Positions 1 through 8,618 of a stretch of DNA of 64,000 bases are shown piece after piece (within the stretch, counting starts at the first letter, position 1; the number at the start of each line of letters is the position of its first letter). The notes under the pieces are model-generated. The model worked only from the letters and a program-made list of their open reading frames with translations, did not search any database and was not told the DNA's origin. Source of the DNA: Nitrospirota bacterium (GTDB lineage: Bacteria > Nitrospirota > 9FT-COMBO-42-15 > HDB-SIOI813); NCBI GenBank assembly GCA_020851375.1, contig JADZCV010000025.1:1-64000 (forward strand), given 5' to 3'. Made by a program: the position numbers and the translations under genes.

Positions 1-110
1 CGCTTTAACTTTAGAAAGTGCAATAAAGATAGTTTCATGATAAAGAGACAATAAGAGAGATTTTCCTGGCAATCAGCTATGGAATTTAAATTGCCCGGGA
101 CTATGGAATT

Positions 111-698
111 TTAATTGACTTTGAGGGGCAGATTGGTGGTAACGATAGTAGGAAGTATCTCAGACCTTTTGGATATGATCTGGAAGATGACGTCCGTATC
201 TTCCTTTTTATGAAATGTGTAGCCGATCTCATCAATACACAGTACCCGCATTTTTGCATAGTATTCGATCCTGGTAGCGGGATTCAGCGCCTTCTGGATT
301 TTTGATATGAGGTCATAAGCAGTGATAAAGGCAGTTGGGAAGCCCAGGAGTATTGCCTCATAACATAGAGCTTGTGCTATATGCGTTTTCCCAAGACCTG
401 TATCCCCCACAAGGACGAGGTTAGAGGCATCCCTGACCCAGTGGGAATTGGAGAAGGCAAGGATATCTTCTTTACTGATCCTGGGGTTAAACTGCCAGTC
501 AAACTGTGCGAGGGTCTTTACCTGTTTTATGCCGGAGAGCCTCAGGAGTCTTTTGATTTTGTGTTGTTTATAATACTCCTGTTCCGTCTTGAGGAAATCG
601 GCAATAATCCCACGGCTCTCAGACTGGATTGCATTTACAGGGGTCTTAAGCCCCAGCTCATTGAGAAGGGTTTCAAGGTTATTCTGGCTCATCTTCAT
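111..698 (-). CDS. istB: IstB-like transposition helper ATPase, C-terminally shortened
   Basis: AAA+ ATPase that assists the IS21 transposase IstA. The 195-residue product shows Walker A (GDTGLGKTH, about residues 98-106), Walker B (LCIDEIGY, about 153-160) and the sensor strand IVTTNLPLK. Family members usually continue about 50-60 residues past TTNLP, but here the frame stops two codons later, directly against the repeated CTATGGAATTT end motifs. It therefore looks truncated by an end deletion or recombination. Its start overlaps the istA stop by 20 bases, the usual coupled arrangement. Helper activity is doubtful without the C-terminal part. Confidence 0.85.
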   Translation of the reverse strand: MKMSQNNLETLLNELGLKTPVNAIQSESRGIIADFLKTEQEYYKQHKIKRLLRLSGIKQVKTLAQFDWQFNPRISKEDILAFSNSHWVRDASNLVLVGDTGLGKTHIAQALCYEAILLGFPTAFITAYDLISKIQKALNPATRIEYYAKMRVLCIDEIGYTFHKKEDTDVIFQIISKRSEILPTIVTTNLPLKVN

Positions 699-2103
699 AC
701 TCCTCCAATGCCCTGGCCTTATAAGTGATATTTAGAAGATCAGAATTCTGAGGACAGACCGCCTCACTCGCTTCTTCCGGCTGTATATGAAGATAGGACA
801 GGAGTGTCTTTACTCTTGGGCTTCTCCTCGTAAGGCACTCGGATATAATGCTTAATATCATCCCCCTGCTAAACTGTTTCAGCAGCTTAAATATCTGGTA
901 TGCTGTGTTCTGTGGGTCTTCACCACAGGCTTGATTTTTTGTAAGGAACTCAGCCACGGCAGGGTGCAGGCCGGATATTACCTCATATATGCGCTGCATC
1001 CTGGCCTTTGTGGAGAGCCTGGAATAACTGCGGTGAAGGGGGTTTATGATCTGCTTATATCTCTCAAATGACCTTGGATGAGAGGCTACCTCACTATTTC
1101 CGTCATATATCTTGACCGTGGTTGGGGTGGAATAAACCGACAATGCCATGCCGACAAGATAATCAGGGACAGAGTAGGTGTTTGTATCAAAGATCATCAT
1201 GGCTGTCTTGGTGGTTTTTACCGGTGGATGGACATTAACATTCTTCCAGGGTATGGCGGGAAGTGGTTTAAGCCTCTCCTCTCTGAACATATCTATAGGT
1301 CTTTTTCCTGTTGCCCTGTGCAGGGTCTTGTTTTTATCATCAACCCATTCATGGAGTCCCTGGTTTATGGCAGATAGGGACCGATACATGGAAATATTGT
1401 TAAAGAAGGTGGCTCTCATTGTGCGTATAACTCGCTCGACTCGGCCTTTTTCATTTCCTCGTGCAGGATTACAGAGGCGTATCTCAGCGCCATAGTGGCG
1501 TGTGAAGTCAAGGAATCGTGGATTGTATTGAATCTCCGGCCTGCGTCTTAGAACTACCGTTTTAAGGTTATCGTAACGAAGACTTCTGGCAGTGCCATTC
1601 ATGGAAGAAAATGCCATGATGTGTCCCTCTATGAAAAACTCGAAGGAGGAGCGGGGGAATATATGGGCGAAGAGATAACGGGAATAACTTAAGATGAGCA
1701 CAAAGCAAAAGAGTCTGCCCATCCCAGGATGAGAGATGATACACCAGTCTACCTGACCCTCTTCACCGGGAAGAAAATCAAGGGGATGGTAGACCTTCTC
1801 CTTTTTACTTCTAAGCTCCCTTGTGTACTTCACTACAAGTGGATAGCTCACTTCAACCCCTCTCTCGCATAACCACTTGTAGACCTGCAGCGCCTTAAGA
1901 GACGGGTAATCGTTAAACCAGTTGGAAATCAGTGGCTGATACTTATCCAACAGGGAGAATCGCTTCTTTCTGTCCCCAGGAGAACACTTCCTGTATATCC
2001 TTGATGCACGCTTTCTGGATATCCCCGTCTGCTCTTCAATCTGATGGAAGCTAAGACCTTTAACATCCCGCAGATAGAGTATCCTCTGCCGTATCTCTTC
2101 CAT
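679..2103 (-). CDS. istA: IS21-family transposase IstA
   Basis: DDE transposase of 474 residues, full length for the family. An N-terminal helix-turn-helix segment (FHQIEEQTGISRKRASRIYR, about residues 20-39) precedes the integrase core, which shows all three acidic residues: Asp in GQVDWCI, Asp in LRYDNLK, and Glu in GNEKGRVE. A C-terminal beta-rich DNA-binding part follows. The frame is intact, so the catalytic subunit could be functional even though its partner istB is shortened. It is transcribed away from the Cys-rich gene upstream. Confidence 0.93.
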   Translation of the reverse strand: MEEIRQRILYLRDVKGLSFHQIEEQTGISRKRASRIYRKCSPGDRKKRFSLLDKYQPLISNWFNDYPSLKALQVYKWLCERGVEVSYPLVVKYTRELRSKKEKVYHPLDFLPGEEGQVDWCIISHPGMGRLFCFVLILSYSRYLFAHIFPRSSFEFFIEGHIMAFSSMNGTARSLRYDNLKTVVLRRRPEIQYNPRFLDFTRHYGAEIRLCNPARGNEKGRVERVIRTMRATFFNNISMYRSLSAINQGLHEWVDDKNKTLHRATGKRPIDMFREERLKPLPAIPWKNVNVHPPVKTTKTAMMIFDTNTYSVPDYLVGMALSVYSTPTTVKIYDGNSEVASHPRSFERYKQIINPLHRSYSRLSTKARMQRIYEVISGLHPAVAEFLTKNQACGEDPQNTAYQIFKLLKQFSRGMILSIISECLTRRSPRVKTLLSYLHIQPEEASEAVCPQNSDLLNITYKARALEEYEDEPE

Positions 2104-2336
2104 AACACCTCCTCACTGGAATATCCCGTACCCACCAGCGAGACATTCGATATTCGCAGTGCTTGCATTGAGCGAAGTGAAAAATAAACACTTCTTTGAT
2201 TAATCATAAGCTGGCAGGCTCAGGTTCATTGACTCATGGCAGAGCCGGTGAAGGCAGCCTTACTGTAGTATCTCCTTGACCAATAATGGAGTAGCTCTTT
2301 GCACATCTCATGATGGGTCTATGCTATCCGGTGTCT

Positions 2337-2762
2337 TTATAGAAAACAATCTCGTCTTGTATCTTGCACCACCTCACCGGCAACGAAAACCCCGCATTCA
2401 CAATGCCTTACGAGCTTTATCTCGTCTTGTATCTCACCGGAAAGCAATATCTCCGGTATCACCAAACGCACCGTTTTTACAGGGTTTTCATGGGGTATCT
2501 CGTCTTGTATCTCACGTCTTCTCTCCCTCCACTTGGTTTGATAGTCAGGGTTCCTGCCCCGCCACTCCCGCACATAGGCGTATCTGCCACGGAAATACCC
2601 CGGATTGGCCTCTACCCACATCTTCTGACTCTCACCCTTTCGCATCTTCTGACACGCCTTCTCATTACAACTCTTCTGTCTGGCACCTACCCGACGGTCC
2701 GGTTTAAAAAACCGCCGACAGTAGACACACCTCTTCTGGTTTATTTTTGTATTTGTCTCCAT
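2337..2762 (-). CDS. Cys-rich putative zinc-ribbon protein, likely IS passenger
   Basis: 141-residue protein of unknown function. The N-terminal half has a CVYC pair (about residues 12-15) followed by further cysteines (CNEKAC), and a basic middle with the pattern NPGYFRGRYAYVREWR and NPDYQ. Proteins with this pattern recur upstream of IS21 transposase genes in other bacteria (recalled, not searched), so a passenger or regulatory role in transposition is inferred. The C-terminal half contains three copies of a short DNA direct repeat that encode an IQDEI-type motif, so this part may be repeat-derived low-complexity sequence. Function is not established. Confidence 0.55.
   Translation of the reverse strand: METNTKINQKRCVYCRRFFKPDRRVGARQKSCNEKACQKMRKGESQKMWVEANPGYFRGRYAYVREWRGRNPDYQTKWRERRREIQDEIPHENPVKTVRLVIPEILLSGEIQDEIKLVRHCECGVFVAGEVVQDTRRDCFL
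2351..2512. repeat. Three direct repeats of CTCGTCTTGTATCT
   Basis: Exact copies start at 2351, 2421 and 2499, spaced 70 and 78 bases apart, inside the 3' half of the Cys-rich gene. On the minus strand each reads AGATACAAGACGAG and encodes a variant of IQDE. The spacing is too irregular for a tandem array. They could be transposase or regulator binding sites within the IS end. Confidence 0.7.
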
Positions 2763-3001
2763 CCTGATATTTTATGTCAGGCTAAAGACAGATAAATACT
2801 ATGATGGGAATTAAGAAGTTAAATACCTGAAGTCAGTGAGGGGATTTAAGAAATTAAATGGGACAATAAGAATTATTACTATTGGGGATATTTTAATTAT
2901 TCCCTACACACCCTGCTGCCAGCGAAACGCCAAGCCATAATATCAGGCCTGTTAATGACTTCACCATCTGCAAAGTTCCTCCATTTGGCTACCGACATGG
3001 C

Positions 3002-3472
3002 TCAACCGCGGCGCTGTGTCAGCGGCGACGCTGGCCGGAGCGTCTTGTCGGGCGCGATTTTCTCGGCGAAGTGAAGGCTGGCCATGGTCATGCCTTCACG
3101 CTCATAAAATCGGTGCGCCTCTTTTCTTTGGACACCTGAATCGAGGTGTATTTGTTCGCACCCTTCCTTAGCGGCCTGTTCTTTGAGCCACGATAGCAAC
3201 TCGGCGCCATGGCCCTTTGAACGATGCTCAGGAAGAGTTACCAGATCATCAACATACAGGAAACGCCCCCACGCCAGATTTTCACCAACCCGAAACCCGG
3301 CAACAGCCACCACGCCATTTTCACCTTCAAGGAAGGCGAGGCGATACCCAGCACTTTCCTGGCTCCGGACCCGGGAAAGAAATTGATCTTCAGTAATATG
3401 ATGACGAAGCTCACGCATGACAGGATAACAAGCGGCAATCTCCGCATCGGTTTTAGCGACAAGAACAGTCAT
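3002..3472 (-). CDS. GNAT-family N-acetyltransferase
   Basis: 156-residue protein with the Gcn5-related acetyltransferase fold. The acetyl-CoA loop is seen as LPEHRSKGHGAELLSWL (about residues 79-95), preceded by beta strands YRLAFLEGENGVVAVAGF and followed by the C-terminal strand HLDSGVQRKEAHRFYEREG. Family members transfer acetyl from acetyl-CoA to an amine on a small molecule or protein; the substrate cannot be told. It is monocistronic, with a flavin-reductase-like gene 50 bases upstream on the same strand. Confidence 0.9.
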   Translation of the reverse strand: MTVLVAKTDAEIAACYPVMRELRHHITEDQFLSRVRSQESAGYRLAFLEGENGVVAVAGFRVGENLAWGRFLYVDDLVTLPEHRSKGHGAELLSWLKEQAAKEGCEQIHLDSGVQRKEAHRFYEREGMTMASLHFAEKIAPDKTLRPASPLTQRRG

Positions 3473-3522
3473 GGTTGTTTTGTTATAGCTCCACAGTAAT
3501 TATACACTCTGCATAAAATGAG

Positions 3523-4065
3523 TTACACACCGTCCGGAAGCTTAGACTGCATCACTTTCCTTCGATTCAACTTACGCCCATCCACCACGAAGGTGCCGTC
3601 GCCAATTGCGTGAATGGTTCGCTTCTCTTTTCGAGAACTATCGAGGTAAGCAGCGACACCTTCAAGGACAATGATATTGTGCTTTTTGATGATATCGGTA
3701 ACTTTGCATTCGATATTTGCCAGGCATTCCTTAATCAAGGGCGCCCTGACATGCTTTCCCTTCACCGGAGTTAGTCGGAATTTTTCAAATTTATCTGTGT
3801 CGGCGCCGGAACATGTTCCCACGCCAACAACCTGATCAATCAGGTCAACAGTGGGAATTGCAATTACGCATTCCCTGGATTTCCTAATCGCCTCATAGGA
3901 ATAGTTCCACGGCCCCGTGGTTATGGCAAATAGCGGCGTAAAGTCCACAACCATGGTCCAAGAGATGGTCATGATGTTGTTATTTCTTCCATCGCTGGTA
4001 GTGACCAAGACGACTGGTCCGGACTCTATCAGGGTAAATGCCTTACTTAGCTTCAGTGCCCGCAT
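3523..4065 (-). CDS. Flavin reductase / flavoredoxin-like FMN-binding protein
   Basis: FMN-binding split-barrel protein of the flavin reductase-like or flavoredoxin type. The opening GPVVLVTTSDGRNNNIMTIS and the segment GPWNYSYEAIRKSRECVIAI are characteristic, as is the GVGTCSG loop. Such proteins bind FMN and act in flavin or iron-sulphur electron transfer. The open frame runs from a TTG at 4089, but I prefer the ATG at 4065: the AGGG/AAAAGGG stretch before it looks like a ribosome-binding site, and the family N-terminus begins there (about 180 residues). It lies just downstream of the GIY-YIG/helicase gene but is probably not part of that system. Confidence 0.85.
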   Translation of the reverse strand: MRALKLSKAFTLIESGPVVLVTTSDGRNNNIMTISWTMVVDFTPLFAITTGPWNYSYEAIRKSRECVIAIPTVDLIDQVVGVGTCSGADTDKFEKFRLTPVKGKHVRAPLIKECLANIECKVTDIIKKHNIIVLEGVAAYLDSSRKEKRTIHAIGDGTFVVDGRKLNRRKVMQSKLPDGV

Positions 4066-4106
4066 ATTTGCCCTTTTCCCTGTTTTCAAATGCCATCACC
4101 CGGAGT

Positions 4107-6641
4107 TCAACCCTTGGTAGTTTTGTAACGCTCCGCAGATTCATTGACAAAGATGGCCTGGTAATCTTTCCGCGACAGGACCGTATCGTAAAGGCCGATG
4201 TCTTCGCCCCCGTGTTTGTTGATTCCGGTATAGCTCAGGCTGGAATCCTCATAGCGCTTGAACTTGAAAACCGCATCATTCATCAGGGCGTTATTGAAGA
4301 CACCAAGGCTCACGAGGAGTTCAAAGTCTTTTACTGTCAGGCCGGTGACCTTCTTAAACAAGCCCGGTTCCAGCTGGGTAATGACATCCTTCAGGCACCG
4401 CTCGCGGTAATCTGTCAGATACATGAAGATGGGGATGCGCGTGGCAAACTTGATGAGTTTCTCCTGAATTTCCCTGCGCCTGCTCTTGTATTCCTTCTCT
4501 TCCTCAGTCAGCTGCTTTTTCTCCTTTGCGGACAACTGCCCGTCGTTTGCTTCCCTGCGCGCCTTTTTCACGGCCTCTGACTTGTTGATGATCGTCTCGA
4601 TGTCCTGATTCAGGTTGCGAAAACCCTCGATGCTCATGAGCGCCTTCATCGCCGCTCCGTTACCCATAAGACGTTTCAGGGTGCTGTTGTCCACGTTAAC
4701 CAGCAGCGCGCTTTCCCAGCGCCTGGCAAGTAACGTCGCTGTTGTACCACTCATGGCCATGTCGAGGATTCCGGCGGCATCAATCTGCTTCATCGAACTG
4801 CCGTCGTAGGCCAGGACAGGCAGGAAGCTGATGAACTCCTCGACCTTTTTTTCGGGGTTTAAGTCGTTGACGTTCAGGCGGCAACTGTAGTCGGCAATCT
4901 GCCGCAGGGCCCGGTCAGGAGCGAAATCGAAGACGTAGCATTCCTCTTTGATGATCTGCTCTGCATTCGGGGTAGCGCCATCGGGATTCCTGATTGTCCA
5001 TGGCGATTGAACCCGAAAGGCGGCCTGAAAATATGTCTCCGGGCTGGACGAGTTTCGGAGCATGAGTATCCCTGTCCATGGTCTGACTGTCACGCCCGTG
5101 GTCAGTTTGCCACAGGAAAGGGTAATGGTCTTCGTTCTGAGAGGATTGTCCATGGCCTCCTGCACGGGCGGCAAGGCCGCCACGCCGATCCCGGCGGTGC
5201 TTCCCGCTGCCACAATCACCACGTAATCGTGATAAAAACGGTTCTGCTTCTTAGACAGCAGGTTCCGCATGGCGTGACATGAAGCGATGCTCGGCAAAAA
5301 CCAGAATGTGTGCGAGAGGACATTCAGCAATCGGACGTCCGAGAAAGGCATCGGAGGCTTCTGTGCGCCAAGTTTCAGGTTGTCCACACTGGTCGGCATA
5401 AATGCGCCACGGATCAGGTCGAGCCACTTCTGAACTTCGTCCGCATACCTGAATTTTGCCTGTTCCCCGACCCCTTCGGCGGAGAAAAAGACATTCAGAT
5501 CAAATTCATTGAACTCACCCTGCAGGGCGATTTCCCGGATCGCGTCCGGTAACTGGTAGGTCAGCAGCACCATGCGGGGCAGTGAGGCGTAGGGATTGTC
5601 CGGGCCTTGCCATTCATGCTTTGCCCGCTGTTCATCTGAATAGGTCCAGTTGAATATCTGCTCCTCGATGAACTCGCCTGATGCAATCGCCCGGAATGGC
5701 GTGCCGGACAGATAGAGATACCCGTCCGTTGTGATGGGCATGATGTCCTCATCGAAGTCTTCGATACCCGCGCCCTCAGCAAACTCGACTTCCTTCCTGT
5801 CCTCAGACTCGAACAGCTCCTTCGCGTTCTCCCGCCATGCGCCGTAGTGGTATTCGTCCAGAATGACGCAATCCCAGTGAGTGGTATGTACCCATTCATT
5901 CCTGGTCTTGATCCCGCCAGTACTCGGATTTCTGCCCAGGTAGTCCTGAAACGACCCAAAGCAGACGAAGGGCTTTTTCTTGTCGGCGTGCTCATACGAA
6001 AGGCCGCCAGGCCTGATGAACTGCCAGCCCTTGAAATCCACGTGGCACTTCAAGTCCTCTTCCCATGCGCTCTGCACAGCCGGCTTGAAGGTCATGACGA
6101 GCACCTTTCGCCAGCCCATTTTCAATGCCAATTGATAGGCGGCGAAGGTCTTACCGAACCGCATCTTGGCATTCCAGAGGAAGTGCGGCGGCTTGTTGTG
6201 GTTTTCCTTGCGGAAGCTCTTGAAGTACGCAGCTGTCTTCACGACTGCCGCTTCCTGCTCCGGCCTCATCCTGAAATCGAGTGAACGGTTCTCCTCATTC
6301 AGTTGGCCGTCCCTGACGGCGATGACCGCGGCCTTGACCTGTGCGACCGTGCAACGGAACCATTCTCCATCCGGATTCTTTACTCCATTGATCCGGAGCA
6401 TCCGGTGAACGTCGCGGTCGGTGAACACTGTACCATCATTTCGCATGGCCGGTTCTTCCAGGACAATCTGATAGGGCGGTTTACCGGGTCGCAGAATGGG
6501 GTACTGCTGCGCCACCCGGCTCTGCACGTCCAAAGTAGTGTACCCCACCTTGAGCAGTCCTGCGTATTGCGGATTGGTATCCTCATAGGCGTAAATGGTG
6601 GGCCGGGATGCCGGGCGCGGTGGGAAGAAGTCATTACTCAT
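4107..6641 (-). CDS. GIY-YIG (T5orf172) nuclease-helicase, restriction subunit
   Basis: 844-residue putative restriction subunit. The N-terminal T5orf172-type GIY-YIG domain (about residues 14-105) shows IYAYEDTN, LLKVGYTT and the VHRMLRI/GEWFRC pattern. It is followed by a superfamily-2 helicase: Walker A MRFGKT (about 160-165), DEYH box (262-265), SGTPFRA (312-318) and a motif-VI-like QAAFRVQSPW near 560. A charged coiled-coil-like stretch lies near 690-735. It would translocate DNA and cut through the GIY-YIG domain. Its start overlaps the upstream DUF1016 stop by 8 bases, so it is the last gene of the minus-strand operon. The role is inferred from domains and linkage to two methyltransferase subunits. 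Confidence 0.85.
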   Translation of the reverse strand: MSNDFFPPRPASRPTIYAYEDTNPQYAGLLKVGYTTLDVQSRVAQQYPILRPGKPPYQIVLEEPAMRNDGTVFTDRDVHRMLRINGVKNPDGEWFRCTVAQVKAAVIAVRDGQLNEENRSLDFRMRPEQEAAVVKTAAYFKSFRKENHNKPPHFLWNAKMRFGKTFAAYQLALKMGWRKVLVMTFKPAVQSAWEEDLKCHVDFKGWQFIRPGGLSYEHADKKKPFVCFGSFQDYLGRNPSTGGIKTRNEWVHTTHWDCVILDEYHYGAWRENAKELFESEDRKEVEFAEGAGIEDFDEDIMPITTDGYLYLSGTPFRAIASGEFIEEQIFNWTYSDEQRAKHEWQGPDNPYASLPRMVLLTYQLPDAIREIALQGEFNEFDLNVFFSAEGVGEQAKFRYADEVQKWLDLIRGAFMPTSVDNLKLGAQKPPMPFSDVRLLNVLSHTFWFLPSIASCHAMRNLLSKKQNRFYHDYVVIVAAGSTAGIGVAALPPVQEAMDNPLRTKTITLSCGKLTTGVTVRPWTGILMLRNSSSPETYFQAAFRVQSPWTIRNPDGATPNAEQIIKEECYVFDFAPDRALRQIADYSCRLNVNDLNPEKKVEEFISFLPVLAYDGSSMKQIDAAGILDMAMSGTTATLLARRWESALLVNVDNSTLKRLMGNGAAMKALMSIEGFRNLNQDIETIINKSEAVKKARREANDGQLSAKEKKQLTEEEKEYKSRRREIQEKLIKFATRIPIFMYLTDYRERCLKDVITQLEPGLFKKVTGLTVKDFELLVSLGVFNNALMNDAVFKFKRYEDSSLSYTGINKHGGEDIGLYDTVLSRKDYQAIFVNESAERYKTTKG

Positions 6642-7761
6642 GGCCGTGTTCCTCCTGGGCCGCCTCGATCAGCATGCGTTCTTTCTCGACCTCCAGGCGG
6701 AGCTGCTCCTCCGTCGGAAGGCACAGCATATATTTGGATGCGAAGATCTGCCTGCGGTCTTTCAGCACCGAATAGCGCGCCACGGTTTCATTTTTCTCCG
6801 TGCAGAGGATAAGGCCAATGGTGGGATTGTCATCCGGCGCAACGAAAAGGCCGTCGTACATGCGCACATAGCCATCCATCTGTCCGACATCCGCATGCGT
6901 CAGCTCGCCCACCTTCAGGTCGATCAGCAGATAGAATTTCAGGCGACAGTGATAAAAGACCAGATCAATATAGCGGTCCTGTTCCTCAATGCGGATATGC
7001 TTTTGTCGGGCGACAAAGGCGAAGCCGTTGCCCAATTCCAGGAGGAACCGCTGCAAGTGGGTGATGATCGCCCGTTCCAGATTTGATTCATGGAGCATTG
7101 CCACGTCCGGCAACCCCAAAAACTCCAGGACGTACGGATTCTTCAGTTCATCGGCGGCCGTCGCCGGAATTGGCAGACGCCGTCCTTCCGTCAGCATTTT
7201 CTCAGGCTTGCGGCTCTTTGAGATGCGCTCGTAATAGTATGATTGAATCTGCCGCTCCAGCGTGCGCTTGTCCCAACCGCCCGCGACAGCTTCCCGCTCA
7301 TAGAAATCCCGAGCTTCTGAGTTCTCTACCCGCATCAGGGCGCGGTAATGCGACCAGGAAAGTTGTGGCGAAAAACCCTCGGGAAATTCCCTCCCCGTTG
7401 GGGAGGAAATCAGGGCAACTGAAGATTCTCCACCCAATGGGTGGGGAATTCGATGACGATCCGCGAAAGCAAGATAGAACTGCCTGAAATACCACAGATT
7501 TGTGACAGAAAATCCTTTCCCATACCGATCCGTCAATTGCTTTGACAGAGTCTCCACCACCTTCTCACCGTATTCCGCCCGCCCCTTGCCGCGCTGGATT
7601 TCCTCCACGATCTCCCTGCCTATCAGCCAGTATGCCAGCACCATGTTCGTGTTGACCGCGCGGACGACGTTTCCCCGCGCCTGATCGAGGATCGAAACCA
7701 CCCGGTCGAAGAGCGCATCCGGTTTCACTGCCGGCGCCTGCTTCTTGCCTTTACTCATCAT
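6634..7761 (-). CDS. DUF1016 (YhcG-like) PD-(D/E)xK nuclease family protein
   Basis: 375-residue full-length member of the YhcG/DUF1016 family. The N-terminal domain (about 12-165, including VLAYWLIGREIVEEIQRG) is followed by a C-terminal PD-(D/E)xK nuclease domain (about 200-365). The candidate catalytic residues are intact: Asp266 in RYIDLVFY, Asp281-x-Lys283 in LLIDLKVG, and Gln294 in GQMDGY. Between the domains a segment HRIPHPLGGE...SSPTGREFPEG is encoded by palindromic DNA and looks like an inserted repeat. It is coupled by an ATGA overlap to the Bro-N gene upstream and by 8 bases to the helicase gene downstream. Related proteins are common near restriction and defence genes. Confidence 0.9.
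   Translation of the reverse strand: MMSKGKKQAPAVKPDALFDRVVSILDQARGNVVRAVNTNMVLAYWLIGREIVEEIQRGKGRAEYGEKVVETLSKQLTDRYGKGFSVTNLWYFRQFYLAFADRHRIPHPLGGESSVALISSPTGREFPEGFSPQLSWSHYRALMRVENSEARDFYEREAVAGGWDKRTLERQIQSYYYERISKSRKPEKMLTEGRRLPIPATAADELKNPYVLEFLGLPDVAMLHESNLERAIITHLQRFLLELGNGFAFVARQKHIRIEEQDRYIDLVFYHCRLKFYLLIDLKVGELTHADVGQMDGYVRMYDGLFVAPDDNPTIGLILCTEKNETVARYSVLKDRRQIFASKYMLCLPTEEQLRLEVEKERMLIEAAQEEHGHE
7384..7450. repeat. Palindromic mini-insert inside DUF1016 gene
   Basis: Two near-perfect inverted repeats lie back to back in coding sequence. At about 7384-7410 the arms ATTCCCTCCCC and GGGGAGGAAAT flank GTT. At about 7425-7450 the arms ATTCTCCACCC and GGGTGGGGAAT flank AAT. They encode PxGxE/SPTGRE-type peptides in the linker between the DUF1016 N- and C-terminal domains. 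Related but different palindromes occupy the same place in the duplicated copy at 8800-8896. Confidence 0.75.
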
Positions 7762-8618
7762 TTGCCTCCATCGGCCCCCGTCAATCTCTTCGCCGGTTTG
7801 GGCGGAGGCAGGAAGTTCTCGCCGGTGACCACCTTTCGCCCGGTCTTACGTTCCAATTCCTTGCGCGCCTTCTTTGCAATACCGCCGCCCTTGCGGCCGG
7901 CTTCGGCATTTTCAGTCATGCCGGTTGCCTCGACGCTTTCGGCAATCTGGCGCGAGGACAGCTCGGCCAGCGCGGTGAAGATCAATTCCGCCTCGCTCAT
8001 GTGGTCGCGCAGGTTTTGGTTCTTCAATCGCTTTATTTGCTTGTGCTCCTTGACCGAGATGCCGCTCCATTCCTGATGGATGATGTTGGTCAGAATGGCG
8101 TATTCATCCTCGCCCCTGATGTCGTGCGTCTTCCAGTAGTCGGTCAGCTTGTTGCGGGTCTCCTGGCCCATCATCCGCTGTTGAATCCACTTATCACTGC
8201 GTCCGTGCTGCCGCCAGTATTCGCGCGCGCGGTCAATCGAGCGGGCCGGGTCGCCCATGTCCTGGATGCGCTCGTAGCCGACCCTGGCCAGCCAAAGCTT
8301 GATCGGCTCCGCCTTGGGGCTGGGGACAGACTGGATAAGGCGCAGTAGGGTTTCCGTATCGGCTGTGTCGGTAAGGCGCATCTTCCCGTCTTCCGCAACC
8401 ATTTTCAACTGGTGACAATTTGTCACCGTTTGACTGCCTTCTGCCTTCAACCGCTCTTTCAGCTTATTCCAGTATTTCCGGGCAGTCTGATAATCCGGCT
8501 GCTGAAGCAGCGCCGCGATAATATCCACGACAGAGAAATACCATGTCTCGGCTTTCTCGTCATAAAACCGGCGTATTTTAAAATTCTCAAAAACCGCCAA
8601 AGTTTTCTCGTCTTTCAT
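7758..8618 (-). CDS. Bro-N domain protein (DinD/antirepressor-like)
   Basis: Bro-N-type N-terminal domain: the pattern FENFKIRRFYDEKAETWYFS followed by VVDIIAALL (about residues 8-35) is typical of Bro-N/phage antirepressor and DinD-like proteins. The C-terminal part (GEDEYAILTNIIHQEWSG...SEAELIFTALAELSSRQIAES) resembles DNA-damage-inducible protein D-like proteins. I place the start at 8618: AAAGGGA lies 7 bases before that ATG, while the longer frame to 8642 has no such site. It overlaps the end of the truncated DUF1016 gene and couples by ATGA to the full DUF1016 gene. A regulatory or DNA-damage-linked role in the defence operon is inference. Confidence 0.8.
   Translation of the reverse strand: MKDEKTLAVFENFKIRRFYDEKAETWYFSVVDIIAALLQQPDYQTARKYWNKLKERLKAEGSQTVTNCHQLKMVAEDGKMRLTDTADTETLLRLIQSVPSPKAEPIKLWLARVGYERIQDMGDPARSIDRAREYWRQHGRSDKWIQQRMMGQETRNKLTDYWKTHDIRGEDEYAILTNIIHQEWSGISVKEHKQIKRLKNQNLRDHMSEAELIFTALAELSSRQIAESVEATGMTENAEAGRKGGGIAKKARKELERKTGRKVVTGENFLPPPKPAKRLTGADGGK

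Larger units (their letters stand above)
77..2860 (-). mobile_element. IS21-family insertion element with probable passenger gene
   Basis: The element carries overlapping istA and istB on the minus strand plus an upstream Cys-rich gene. Beside the istB end, a motif beginning CTATGGAATTT occurs twice within about 40 bases (near 78 and 102). Beside the other end, a GGGAATTAAGAAGTTAAAT-like motif occurs twice (near 2806 and 2840). Repeated motifs inside the ends are typical of IS21 elements. GACAATAAG occurs in direct orientation just outside both ends (47-55 and 2862-2870) and could be a target duplication, but I could not define convincing terminal inverted repeats, so the limits are approximate. 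Confidence 0.55.

Noticed and set aside
2276-2795. Two plus-strand frames of 143 residues
   Set aside because: Antisense to the Cys-rich gene, whose CxxC and NPDYQ patterns make the minus strand the credible one.
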